64,000 nucleotides of DNA from Cytophagales bacterium (GTDB lineage Bacteria; Bacteroidota; Bacteroidia; Cytophagales; Spirosomataceae). Within the stretch, counting starts at the first letter, position 1. The number at the start of each line of letters is the position of its first letter. The notes under the pieces were generated by a model that saw only the letters and a program-made list of their open reading frames with translations, was not told the DNA's origin and searched no databases. Where the stretch lies: assembly GCA_004292855.1 (NCBI GenBank), contig RDXN01000055.1, positions 33,904 to 97,903 on the forward strand, given 5' to 3'. The position numbers were made by a program, and so were the translations under genes. Below, in pieces: positions 34,633 to 43,400 of the stretch.

Positions 34633-36435
34633 ATGAATCGACTCCTTTACCCCGCCTTAAGCCTGTTGGCTCTCGTTTCGGCTTGCCAGACAACGGCCCC
34701 GCGTCAGGCCAGTACCACCACAACCTCGACCGTTGCCCAAAGTCAGGGCGTATACCAATATCGTGACGAAGATCCGAGTGTAAAACCGTTCTTTTCGGAC
34801 CGGGTAGGCACAACGGGTCGCAACGGGATGGTAGCCTCGGCGCACCCCGAAGCCTCGCGGGTGGGAGTCGAGATTCTGAAAATGGGCGGCAACGCGGTCG
34901 ATGCTGCCGTTGCGGTGCAGTTCGCGCTGGCGGTGGTGTATCCGGGTGCAGGCAACCTCGGCGGGGGTGGGTTCATGGTGTACCGCGACGCCAAAGGCCA
35001 ACTGGCTACGCTCGATTTTCGGGAGAAAGCCCCCGGCAAGGCTACCCAAAACATGTATCTCGACTCGCTCGGCAACGTGCGGCCCGGCCTAAGCATCAGC
35101 GGACACCTGGCGAGTGGGGTGCCGGGATCGGTCGATGGGATGGTGCAGGCGCATGGACGGTACGGTAAGCTGACCTGGCAGCAGGTGCTGCAACCCGCCG
35201 TTGATCTGGCCGAAAAAGGATTTTCGTTGACCGACCGCGATGCCCGTGGCCTGAACGGTATCAAGTACGACCTCAAGAAAATCAACCCCGGTAAGGCATA
35301 CTTTATCAAAGGTAATCCTGCCGACACGCTCCGTTGGGGCAAAGACGACCGGCTCGTGCAGGCCGACCTCGGCCAAACGCTCCGGCGGATTCAGGCGCAG
35401 GGCCGGGCGGGTTTTTATGCGGGCGAAACGGCCCGACTGCTCGCTACCGAAATGCAACGGGGCGGGGGCCTCATTACCGAGCAAGACCTCGCCGACTACA
35501 AATCCGTGTGGCGCGACCCGCTCAAGGCCACCTACAAAGACCTGACGATCATCACGATGCCACCTACCTCAAGCGGGGGTGTTGCGCTGGTGCAAATGAT
35601 GCGGTTTGTGGAGCCGTTCCCCCTCCGCAAGTGGGGCTGGAACCGCGACAGCACCGTGCAGGTGATGATCGAGGCCGAACGGCGCGTGTATGCTGACCGC
35701 GCCAAGTTCCTCGGCGACCCCGATTTTGTGAAGGTGCCCGTGCCCGAACTCACGAGCTACCCCTACCTGAAAACCCGCTGGACCGATTTTAACTGGGCCA
35801 AAGCTACCGATAGCAAGAACGTACGGGGCGGCACCATTCCTGGTTACGAAAGTCTCGAAACTACGCACTTCTCGGTCGTGGACCGCGACGGGAACGCCGT
35901 GAGCATCACCACCACGCTCAACGGCGGCTACGGCAGTCGCGTGGTCGTGGGCGGGGCCGGTTTCCTGATGAACAACGAGATGGACGATTTCAGCATTAAG
36001 CCCGGTACGCCCAACATGTACGGACTGGTGGGCAACGCGGCCAACGCCATCGCCCCCGGCAAACGGATGCTGTCGAGCATGACCCCGACCATCATCGAGA
36101 AGGGCGGCAAACTGTACATGGTGGCGGGCACTCCCGGCGGCTCCACGATCATGACGTCGGTATTCCAGACCGTGTTGAACGTGGTGGAACACGGCATGAC
36201 GATGCAACAGTCGGTCAACGCGCTTAAGTTTCACCATCAATGGCTCCCCGACAAAACCATATTTGAGAGTGGGGCCTTCTCGGAGCGCACCCAACAGGCC
36301 CTGCAAGCCCGTGGTTACGTGCTCGAACGCCTAACCAACACCCTGGGCCGTATGGACTGTATTTTGGTCCGCCCCGATGGCAGCTTCGAAGGTGCCTCCG
36401 ACCCCCGCGCCGACAACACGGCAATGGGGTATTAA
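34633..36435 (+). CDS. ggt: gamma-glutamyltransferase
   Basis: 600-aa precursor of a periplasmic heterodimer that hydrolyses or transfers gamma-glutamyl groups from glutathione. The signal ends in a lipobox-like LVSAC. The autocatalytic cleavage site precedes T410 in ETTHFSVVD; NAVDAAVAVQFALAVVYPGAGNLGGGGFMVY (residues about 90-120) and GAGFLMNNEMDDF are family signatures. It converges on a DUF4142 gene with a 1-bp gap and no terminator between them. A 5-oxoprolinase-like gene lies 21 kb downstream. Confidence 0.95.
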   Translation: MNRLLYPALSLLALVSACQTTAPRQASTTTTSTVAQSQGVYQYRDEDPSVKPFFSDRVGTTGRNGMVASAHPEASRVGVEILKMGGNAVDAAVAVQFALAVVYPGAGNLGGGGFMVYRDAKGQLATLDFREKAPGKATQNMYLDSLGNVRPGLSISGHLASGVPGSVDGMVQAHGRYGKLTWQQVLQPAVDLAEKGFSLTDRDARGLNGIKYDLKKINPGKAYFIKGNPADTLRWGKDDRLVQADLGQTLRRIQAQGRAGFYAGETARLLATEMQRGGGLITEQDLADYKSVWRDPLKATYKDLTIITMPPTSSGGVALVQMMRFVEPFPLRKWGWNRDSTVQVMIEAERRVYADRAKFLGDPDFVKVPVPELTSYPYLKTRWTDFNWAKATDSKNVRGGTIPGYESLETTHFSVVDRDGNAVSITTTLNGGYGSRVVVGGAGFLMNNEMDDFSIKPGTPNMYGLVGNAANAIAPGKRMLSSMTPTIIEKGGKLYMVAGTPGGSTIMTSVFQTVLNVVEHGMTMQQSVNALKFHHQWLPDKTIFESGAFSERTQQALQARGYVLERLTNTLGRMDCILVRPDGSFEGASDPRADNTAMGY

Positions 36436-36436
36436 A

Positions 36437-37015
36437 TTAGTTTAGCACGTTTCTGATCTGTCTGGCCCGGTCGCGGCTTTCCTTATTCTCCTTTTTCAGG
36501 CGATTGGCAAACTCGCGGACCTGGTCGTTGGGGGCATCGTCGGCGAGGTCATCGGCCACGTCGGCGGCTTTGTCGGTCACCTTGCCTATTTCTTCAAGAT
36601 ATTTCAGGTCAAACGCTGTGCCGGGTTTCTCTTCGCGCAGGTCTTCGATGCGGTCGCGGCCCTCTTTGGAGAGTTCGGTGGGGAGCACGAGCCGGAGGTT
36701 TTGGGCCAGTTCGCGGGTTTGCTTCTCGTTGGCCACGTACTTCTGCATAGCTTGCCGGGCGTAGGCCTTCACATCGGGGTTGGTGGCTTGTTTGGCCGCA
36801 AGCTGACTTAGTTCGTAGCTCGTCATGCTCATGCTCGCCAGCTCGACCATGCCCTCGGCGGTTTGTTTGGCCTCCTTCTTGGCGTCGTCGCTGATGCCGG
36901 TGGCTTGTTGATCAATGCGTTTTTCGTTGGCCTTCTCGGCTTTACTGTCGCTGTCGTTACCCCCGCAGGCCAACAAGGCAACCGCGAGGGGTAGGAGGAA
37001 AAATGTCGTTTTCAT
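36437..37015 (-). CDS. DUF4142 lipoprotein
   Basis: 192 aa from the ATG at 37015, which opens a lipoprotein signal (lipobox ALLACGG). A charged linker (20-55) precedes a DUF4142 ferritin-like domain (about 58-190), with SMSMTSYELSQLAAKQATNPDVKAYARQ as the recognisable part. It follows the penicillin-acylase gene by 47 bp in the same direction and is probably cotranscribed. It is only distantly similar to the DUF4142 protein at 2473-3159. Confidence 0.85.
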   Translation of the reverse strand: MKTTFFLLPLAVALLACGGNDSDSKAEKANEKRIDQQATGISDDAKKEAKQTAEGMVELASMSMTSYELSQLAAKQATNPDVKAYARQAMQKYVANEKQTRELAQNLRLVLPTELSKEGRDRIEDLREEKPGTAFDLKYLEEIGKVTDKAADVADDLADDAPNDQVREFANRLKKENKESRDRARQIRNVLN

Positions 37016-37062
37016 CGTTGAGATTGGTTTTGTAGTATAACCCAAAACCAATCGTTTTGTCA

Positions 37063-39222
37063 TTACAACCCCGGATGATACACCCGTTTGGCATCCTGCA
37101 AAACCTGTTTTTTATCGAGCGTCATTTTTTTGGTCTGCTGATTCACAAACAGGTTCATCTGGTCGGTGTAATGCGGGCTGTCGGGGTGGGTAGAAGCCCC
37201 GTAGGCGTTGACCGTTTCGATCTCGGGCAGGGCATCCTTGCGAAACCGCACGAGTTCTATGTACGACTCGCCCTGTTCGGCGCGGAGTACACCAGACGGA
37301 TGCCGTTTGGAATCCATAGCCGCCAACACGTCGGGGACACCCGCGCAGGGCAGGCTCACCGACCCGCGAATATGCCGTTGTACCCGGCCTAGGGGCAGGT
37401 CTACGGTGCCGAAGTGTTTGAGCAAATAGGCTTTGGTCAATTGTAACCCCTCTACGCACTCGGCAGGGGTCAACGGGCGATAGGGCGAACCACCGGCCTT
37501 TTGCAGAACGTCTTTCAAGTGCGTGTAGACTACGGCATACACAGCCGCGCCCCGGCTCGTGGTGTCGGCATGGCGGTCCCAGTTGTTGAGGGTTTCGATC
37601 AGCGGGGCAATGTCGGGGTGATCGGCGGGGTTGAGGGCGAACAACGGGTTCACGTCGGTCATGTACGAGAGTTTTTTGGGCAGTTGCAGGTCGTATTTGA
37701 TCCGCTTAAACTGCTCATACGTAAGCGGTTGGTTGCCCGCCATCATCTCGCCCATGCGGATGCTTCGGTTTAACTCGAACCGTTCAATGCCCATCGTTGG
37801 GTCATAATTTTCGGGTTTGGGGGAGTCGGCGGGGTCGGTGGAGTGGTAGGGTGTGTTGTTGGAGTTGAACACGTAACCACTGCGGGGACTCACCACCTGC
37901 GGCAGGTCGTTGAGGGGGTGAAATTGGGTCCAGCGGGTTTTACTGGTGGTTCCGGGCAGGGTTTTCTGCCAGTCGAAAGCCGGGTCGCGGAGGGGGAGTT
38001 TGCCGTTGGTGACGTAGAAAATCGTGTCGTTTCGGTCGGCATACACGATGTTGAACCCCATCGGAATGGCGGTCATCTCCAACGCCTTTCGGAACTCGGT
38101 GTAGTTCCGGGCCTTGTTCATCCGATACCACTGCTCGCCCGTGCGCGACTCGAACAAGCCCGCGTAGCGCAGGGCAAATGCACCCGTTTTCGTGACCATT
38201 GTTGGCCCGTATTCGCTCCAGTAGGCTTTTTTGCGAATTGCCACCGGGATTCCCTTCACGCGCAATTTCACCGATTGTGCTTCCAGCGGCAACCATTTCC
38301 CATCGAACCAATATTCGTTCCGGTTGGCAGGGTTGAGTTTTAGTTCGTACACGTCCATCTTGTCGTGGTAGTTGACGGTGTGCGCCCAACCCAAATTTTC
38401 GTTGACGCCGTGCAGGATGGTGGGTGCGCCCGGAAACAGCCCGCCCAGAATGTTCCAGCCCTGCTCGCTACACAAATGGGCCTCGTACCAAGCCACCGGC
38501 CCTTCGAGCGGTTGGTGCGAGTTGATCGCCAGATACGTTTGTCCGTCGGCGGTTCGGCGACTGTTCAGGGCAATGCCGTTGGAACCACCCGTTGGTAATG
38601 AGTGATTGAGTGAATGAGCGAATGAGTGAATAAGCTGGTCAACATGCTCTGTTTTTCCTGACGAGGATTGTGCCTGAGCAACATCCGTTTTGGGAGCTTT
38701 GGGCATAGTGCCGTTGAGGATGCTCGTGAGGGCGCGGTCGATGCCCGAAAACGAAGCCGTTGAGAGAATAAATCCCGCGATTACGTCGGTTTCGGCCATC
38801 GGGAACGAGCCCCGTACCAGCACCTCGCCGGGGTGCGTGCGGGCGTAGGCGTTCAGGCCCTGCACGTAGCCGTTGAGGACAGCCCGGTAGTCGGCAGAGA
38901 ACTTGGCGGGGTAGTCGCGGGTGGCCTGTTCGCGGGCGCGGATAAGGCCCACCACATAGTCGATAGCGGCCCCTTGTTTGCCGAGGTGCCGACCCAGCAA
39001 CCCTTTGGCTCCCAGCAGGGTAAGCTGCATGGTCTTGAAATCGTCTTCGGCGTGTGCCCAGGCAAGTCCGTAGGCCACTTCGGGGTCAGTCTTGGCGAAG
39101 ATGTGCGGAACGCCCCAACGGTCGCGGGCAATGTCGATGCGGGGGGGGTCGATTTGGGCGGTAGTGGGTAACCAGATAGTAATCAGGGCCAACAGCCCGC
39201 AACAGTTTAGGAACAGTTTCAT
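37063..39222 (-). CDS. penicillin acylase family (S45) Ntn-hydrolase
   Basis: 719 aa with a signal peptide (1-22). S45 enzymes are made as one chain and split so that a Ser becomes the N-terminal nucleophile; here the candidate is S214 in PTGGSNGIAL, preceded by the linker rich in Ser/Gln/His expected to be excised. The alpha chain shows DRWGVPHIFAKTDPEVAYGLAWAHAEDD, and the beta chain HGVNENLGWAHTVN. Family members cleave beta-lactams, acyl-homoserine lactones or lipopeptides; the substrate is open. Confidence 0.93.
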   Translation of the reverse strand: MKLFLNCCGLLALITIWLPTTAQIDPPRIDIARDRWGVPHIFAKTDPEVAYGLAWAHAEDDFKTMQLTLLGAKGLLGRHLGKQGAAIDYVVGLIRAREQATRDYPAKFSADYRAVLNGYVQGLNAYARTHPGEVLVRGSFPMAETDVIAGFILSTASFSGIDRALTSILNGTMPKAPKTDVAQAQSSSGKTEHVDQLIHSFAHSLNHSLPTGGSNGIALNSRRTADGQTYLAINSHQPLEGPVAWYEAHLCSEQGWNILGGLFPGAPTILHGVNENLGWAHTVNYHDKMDVYELKLNPANRNEYWFDGKWLPLEAQSVKLRVKGIPVAIRKKAYWSEYGPTMVTKTGAFALRYAGLFESRTGEQWYRMNKARNYTEFRKALEMTAIPMGFNIVYADRNDTIFYVTNGKLPLRDPAFDWQKTLPGTTSKTRWTQFHPLNDLPQVVSPRSGYVFNSNNTPYHSTDPADSPKPENYDPTMGIERFELNRSIRMGEMMAGNQPLTYEQFKRIKYDLQLPKKLSYMTDVNPLFALNPADHPDIAPLIETLNNWDRHADTTSRGAAVYAVVYTHLKDVLQKAGGSPYRPLTPAECVEGLQLTKAYLLKHFGTVDLPLGRVQRHIRGSVSLPCAGVPDVLAAMDSKRHPSGVLRAEQGESYIELVRFRKDALPEIETVNAYGASTHPDSPHYTDQMNLFVNQQTKKMTLDKKQVLQDAKRVYHPGL

Positions 39223-39259
39223 GGCTCACAAGATACAGATTGTGCCTTACATTTACGGC

Positions 39260-39652
39260 ATGGCCCAACATCTCTCCCTCCTTGCGCTCGTCGTGGCCGA
39301 CTACGACGAGGCTATCCAGTTTTATACACAGAAACTAGGCTTCATGCTCATCGAAGACACGCCCCAAAGTCCCACCAAACGTTGGGTGGTGGTGGCCCCG
39401 CCGGGCGAGGGGTCGTGCCGGTTATTGCTGGCGAAAGCCGCCACCGACGAGCAGTCAAGCCGCGTAGGGAATCAGACCGGCGGGCGGGTATTCCTGTTCC
39501 TGCACACCGACGATTTCTGGCGCGATTATAACCGGCTGTTAGCGAATGACGTACGAATTGTCCGGCCTCCGTCAGAAGAAGAGTATGGAACGGTAGCAGT
39601 TTTCGCGGACCTGTATGGTAACTTGTGGGATTTGATCGGGGCGGGGAAGTAA
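39260..39652 (+). CDS. VOC family protein (glyoxalase fold)
   Basis: 130 aa from the ATG at 39260 (MAQHLSLLALVVADYDEAIQFYTQKLGF); longer frames run back through the divergent gene. The vicinal-oxygen-chelate fold is shown by the beta-alpha-beta-beta pattern with ADYDEAIQFYTQKLGF and ends VFADLYGNLWDLI. Metal-dependent function (glyoxalase, dioxygenase, resistance protein) cannot be distinguished. It converges on the metallo-hydrolase gene with a 3-bp gap. Confidence 0.88.
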   Translation: MAQHLSLLALVVADYDEAIQFYTQKLGFMLIEDTPQSPTKRWVVVAPPGEGSCRLLLAKAATDEQSSRVGNQTGGRVFLFLHTDDFWRDYNRLLANDVRIVRPPSEEEYGTVAVFADLYGNLWDLIGAGK

Positions 39653-39655
39653 TTA

Positions 39656-40762
39656 CTACCGCCACCAAATATCCTTCGGCATGGCCTCGCCCACAACGAC
39701 CGGCTCGCCAATGCGGGGTGTGGTGTAGGGCAACCCTGCCTCGGCAGCGCGTTTGGTGAACCGTTCAATCGGTTCGGTCCAGGAGTGGTAGGCGAGGGCA
39801 AATTTGCCCCAATGCACGGGCAACACGGCTTTAGCCCGCAATGCCTGCCCCGCTGTAATCAACTCTTCGGGCATCATGTGAATGTTTGGCCACAGCTCGT
39901 TATACTGCCCGCATTCCAGAATAGCCAGGTCGAATGGGCCGAACTTCTCGCCCAGTTCGGCAAAGGTTTTGTCGTAGCCCGAATCGCCCCCCAGCAAAAT
40001 GCGATGGTCGGGCAGGTCGAGCACATACGACGACCACAGGGTTTTGCCCCGCGCGATGCTACGCCCCGAAAAATGTCGGGCGGATGTGGCCGTAATGGCC
40101 CCGCCGTTGGGCAAGTTGGTCTTCTCCCACCAATCAAGTTCGGTGATTTTGCCCCCAGGAATGCCCCAGCGTTCGAGATGCGCTCCCATACCGAGCGAAG
40201 CCACCACGCGCTTTACACGGGGTGCGAGCCGCACAATCGTTTCATAATCAAGGTGATCGTAGTGATCGTGCGACAGTACGAGCAGGTCAATGTCGGGCAT
40301 ATCGTCGGGACCATAGACATCGGTGCCGGGAAACGACTTCCCAAAGAACGACACTGGTGACGCGCTTCCGCTGAACACCGGGTCCATCAATACCCGGAAG
40401 CCCCGGTACGAAATCAGGTACGACGAATGTCCAAACCAAACAAGCGTGGGGAGGCTGTCGGCCAGCGTTCGCAGGTCGGTTTTGATGGAGGGGAGGGGCG
40501 TCTTCGGCTCGTTTTCGGGCGAGCGGCTCCAGTAGCCGCCCAACAGTTTCATAGCGTTCGACTCTTTGGCCTCCACGCTCGTTTCTTCGCGGTTCTGAAA
40601 TACGCCGTCTTTGTAGTGGGGCGATTGCCGAATACGTTCGAGCCGGGCGTCGGCGGGGTCGGCCCCGAACACGGCGCGACGCATAAACAGGAAAACAGCG
40701 GCCACCAACAAGGCCAGTGCAAGAACGAAATAGAGCATAGTGCGTTTGAAACGGCGAGTCAT
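39656..40762 (-). CDS. membrane-anchored metallo-beta-lactamase-fold hydrolase (UlaG/NAPE-PLD-like)
   Basis: 368 aa from the ATG at 40762, placing a membrane helix at about 8-28. The MBL domain carries LSHDHYDHLD (metal site), ARHFSGR, LLGGDSGYD and LPVHWGKF. Overall pattern is that of the NAPE-PLD/UlaG branch, which hydrolyses phosphodiesters of N-acyl phosphatidylethanolamine or lactones. It is next to, and divergent from, the putative lipid locus at 40.9-51.5 kb, which makes a phospholipid substrate attractive but unproven. Confidence 0.88.
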   Translation of the reverse strand: MTRRFKRTMLYFVLALALLVAAVFLFMRRAVFGADPADARLERIRQSPHYKDGVFQNREETSVEAKESNAMKLLGGYWSRSPENEPKTPLPSIKTDLRTLADSLPTLVWFGHSSYLISYRGFRVLMDPVFSGSASPVSFFGKSFPGTDVYGPDDMPDIDLLVLSHDHYDHLDYETIVRLAPRVKRVVASLGMGAHLERWGIPGGKITELDWWEKTNLPNGGAITATSARHFSGRSIARGKTLWSSYVLDLPDHRILLGGDSGYDKTFAELGEKFGPFDLAILECGQYNELWPNIHMMPEELITAGQALRAKAVLPVHWGKFALAYHSWTEPIERFTKRAAEAGLPYTTPRIGEPVVVGEAMPKDIWWR

Positions 40763-40801
40763 ACGCGGGCAACGACGGGGCAGGGTAAACGAGTTCCGTT
40801 T

Positions 40802-40850
40802 GACCACCCCCCGGCCCCCTCCTAAAACAAGAGGGGGCCGGGGGGTGGTC
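40802..40850. repeat. 20-bp perfect GC-rich inverted repeat
   Basis: Arms 40802-40821 and 40831-40850 are perfect complements (almost only G and C) around a 9-base A-rich loop. It lies between two divergent genes, where a terminator has no obvious use, so a REP-type repeat or a regulatory hairpin in the leader of the ligase gene is more likely. Confidence 0.75.
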
Positions 40851-40876
40851 CCGTTAAAAAAGTGCAACTTACGGAC

Positions 40877-42316
40877 ATGTCCCACAACTACTACAATCAC
40901 CTACACCATCAACTCCGCACCCACCCTGACAATCCGGTGATCGTTTGGCCCGACCCCGCCGGCACCGAAACCACCTACACAGGTCGCGACGTACTCGACC
41001 GAGTGGCGGCTATGCGGGCTGTATTGCAAGAAGCCAACATTGAACCGGGACAGGCCGCGTTACTGGCGGTGCCCGTGTCGTTTGGGGCCATCGGGGCGTT
41101 GTTAGCGGTTATGAGCGCGGGGGCCATACCCGTGTTGCCTCCGGCTCGTTCATCGGTTTGGGCAGTTCTTCGCGTGATCCGTTCAGGTACCATTCGGGCG
41201 GTGATCACGGGGAAACCGGTGGCTAGTCCGCTGCGTTTGTTGGCCCGGCTGTTGGGCGTGCGGCTCCTGTCGGCGCAAGTGGACGCGTGGTCGGGGGGCG
41301 CGTGGCCAAGCCCGGAACCCGTCGACCAGGAGCAGCCCGCCCTGATTTCGCACAGTTCCGGCTCCACGGGCCAACCAAAAGCCATTCGGCGGAGTCACAG
41401 GGTGTTGGGGGCGCAACATCAAGCGTTGGATACGGCCTTCCAAGCCTGGCCCGGTCAGCGCGATTTCCCCTTGTTTCCAAACGTATTGCTGCACAACCTG
41501 GCAACGGGCACCCAGAGCATTCTGCCCGATTTACCCCAGTTTGATCTGCTCCAACTCGACCCCGCCCGCGTGGTAGCGCAGATGGTCCGGCACCAGGTCG
41601 AGACGATGACCGGGAACGTGTTTTATTTCCGTAACCTTTTGGCGTATCTGCACACCAACCCGCAACCGTTCGATCACGTGCGGGCGGTGGGCGTGGGTGG
41701 GTCGCCTGTACCGGAAGGGCTGGTTCACGACTTGAAACAGGCGTTTTCTCAAGCCGAGGTGTACGTAATTTATGGCTCGTCGGAAGCCGAACCGATTGCC
41801 ATTCGGCGGGTCGATTCGGTCCCGGCGAACCCGCGTTTGGGATACACGGTGGGCACAATTCACCCCACCATTGAACTCCGAATTCGCCCAACAGCCACCC
41901 TAACATTACCCGATGGCACCAAACAACCCACAGGCGAAATAGAAGTCCGAGGGCCACACGTTGCCGCCGACGGTTGGTTGGCTACGGGCGATTTTGGCTA
42001 TCAAACGCAAACTGGTTTACTCATCCTCACAGGCCGTAAAGGTAATGAGCGGGTACACCGGGGCGTTCAGCATTATCAGATCGAGCATGTAGTATCGGGG
42101 GTTTCGGGCGTGGATCGGGTAGCAGCAAAAGCGCACGAAACGGGCTTTGTAGTGTATGTGCAGGGTCGGGCCACGGAAGGCCGGGCAACCGAGGTCGATA
42201 TACGCCAACGCCTTCTCGAATCGTTTCCAGAAAGGCTAGTCACCGATATTCTTTTTCGGGACGAATTACCGGTTGATAACCGACACCATTCCAAACTAAA
42301 ATACGATGCACTCTGA
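40877..42316 (+). CDS. AMP-binding (ANL superfamily) acid ligase
   Basis: 479 aa from the ATG at 40877 (a GTG 15 bases earlier is possible). It should activate a carboxylic acid as acyl-adenylate. The phosphate-binding loop is SSGSTGQPK (160-168), followed by VYVIYGSSEAE (adenine-binding motif region) and GWLATGDFGY. The C-terminal lid is short but present (LTGRKGNERVHRGVQ...). No carrier protein is adjacent. It overlaps the next gene by 11 bp, indicating one transcript with the BtaA-like gene and the kinase. Confidence 0.9.
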   Translation: MSHNYYNHLHHQLRTHPDNPVIVWPDPAGTETTYTGRDVLDRVAAMRAVLQEANIEPGQAALLAVPVSFGAIGALLAVMSAGAIPVLPPARSSVWAVLRVIRSGTIRAVITGKPVASPLRLLARLLGVRLLSAQVDAWSGGAWPSPEPVDQEQPALISHSSGSTGQPKAIRRSHRVLGAQHQALDTAFQAWPGQRDFPLFPNVLLHNLATGTQSILPDLPQFDLLQLDPARVVAQMVRHQVETMTGNVFYFRNLLAYLHTNPQPFDHVRAVGVGGSPVPEGLVHDLKQAFSQAEVYVIYGSSEAEPIAIRRVDSVPANPRLGYTVGTIHPTIELRIRPTATLTLPDGTKQPTGEIEVRGPHVAADGWLATGDFGYQTQTGLLILTGRKGNERVHRGVQHYQIEHVVSGVSGVDRVAAKAHETGFVVYVQGRATEGRATEVDIRQRLLESFPERLVTDILFRDELPVDNRHHSKLKYDAL

Positions 42317-43397
42317 GTTCTACAACGTCGATCTCGACCGGGTTCGGTACTCGCTCGTTTGGGAAGACAGCCACACCCTCTACACCGCCCTCGCCCCTAC
42401 CCCCGACGACCGGATTCTGGTCATCACATCGGCAGGGTGCAACGTGCTAAACATACTGTTACAAAGCCCTCGCGAAGTAGTTGCCGTCGACCTGAACCCC
42501 GTGCAAAATGCCCTGCTTCGGTTCAAAATTCACTTGATAGAACACCATACTCACGGTATTTTTCGGGCGTTGATGGGCTTCGATGGGGGCGACGCCGTGA
42601 CACCGGCCCTCGCGGAGGTGGCCCCTACCCTGCCCGACGACCAACGCGCTTACTGGACCTCTTTTTTCAAGAGCCATCCCGATGGAATCCTGCCCGCAGG
42701 CAAGTTAGAATCGTATATTTTGGGCTTCTTTCAAACGCTCCCACCCACTCAACAACAGGCGTTGGAACGGCTCGTGCAAGCGGACGAAGTTCTGGAACAA
42801 CAGGCTATTTTTACCCGCGAATTGTCCCCTACCGACTTCCGGGAGCGGTTTATTAACTATTTCGATGAGGCTAATTTGAGCAAGGGCCGCGACCCGCGTT
42901 TGTTCAAATACGCGCAGGAGTCAGGGGGCGAAGCGTTTTATAATCGGTTTATCTGGCATGTCGAAACGGCCCTGCTGAAAAACAACTTCTTCACGCGGTT
43001 TTTCTTTCTCGGACCACAGCACCTACCCGAATCCGTCCTGCCGCCCTGTTATCAAGCTGACAATTTTGCGCGATTGAAGGCCAACTTGAACCGGCTGACC
43101 ATCGTGGACGGCGAGGCTGTCGATTACCTGCTGTCCGATGCGGGCCGGGGCATCACGAAGGCAAGTCTGTCTAATATTTTTGAGTATGCCAGCCCCGACG
43201 AGTTTGCGCGGGTGTGCCGGTTGTTGGGCAAACAGTCGGGTCATCTTAAGCGAGTGCTGTTCTGGAATTTGCTTCAGGAACAGACCGCCCCACCCGACAG
43301 CGGCTGGCAAGAGACCGTCCTCACCAACCGAATTGACCCGGACCGAGCCTGTTTTTATTTTCGTGATGTTCGTCTACTCAATCAAGTAGCCTCTTAA
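42306..43397 (+). CDS. BtaA-family (DUF3419) SAM-dependent 3-amino-3-carboxypropyltransferase
   Basis: 363 aa. The family member BtaA moves the aminocarboxypropyl group of SAM onto diacylglycerol, the first step of betaine-lipid synthesis. Here the N-terminal pattern RYSLVWEDSHTLYTALAP, ITSAGCNVLNIL (SAM-binding loop from S42) and EVVAVDLNPVQNALLRFKI (D62) match that family well. The C-terminal part is more divergent. It overlaps the ligase gene by 11 bp and is followed 3 bp later by a kinase. No btaB N-methyltransferase is nearby, so the product need not be a betaine lipid. Confidence 0.85.
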   Translation: MHSEFYNVDLDRVRYSLVWEDSHTLYTALAPTPDDRILVITSAGCNVLNILLQSPREVVAVDLNPVQNALLRFKIHLIEHHTHGIFRALMGFDGGDAVTPALAEVAPTLPDDQRAYWTSFFKSHPDGILPAGKLESYILGFFQTLPPTQQQALERLVQADEVLEQQAIFTRELSPTDFRERFINYFDEANLSKGRDPRLFKYAQESGGEAFYNRFIWHVETALLKNNFFTRFFFLGPQHLPESVLPPCYQADNFARLKANLNRLTIVDGEAVDYLLSDAGRGITKASLSNIFEYASPDEFARVCRLLGKQSGHLKRVLFWNLLQEQTAPPDSGWQETVLTNRIDPDRACFYFRDVRLLNQVAS

Positions 43398-43400
43398 ATC

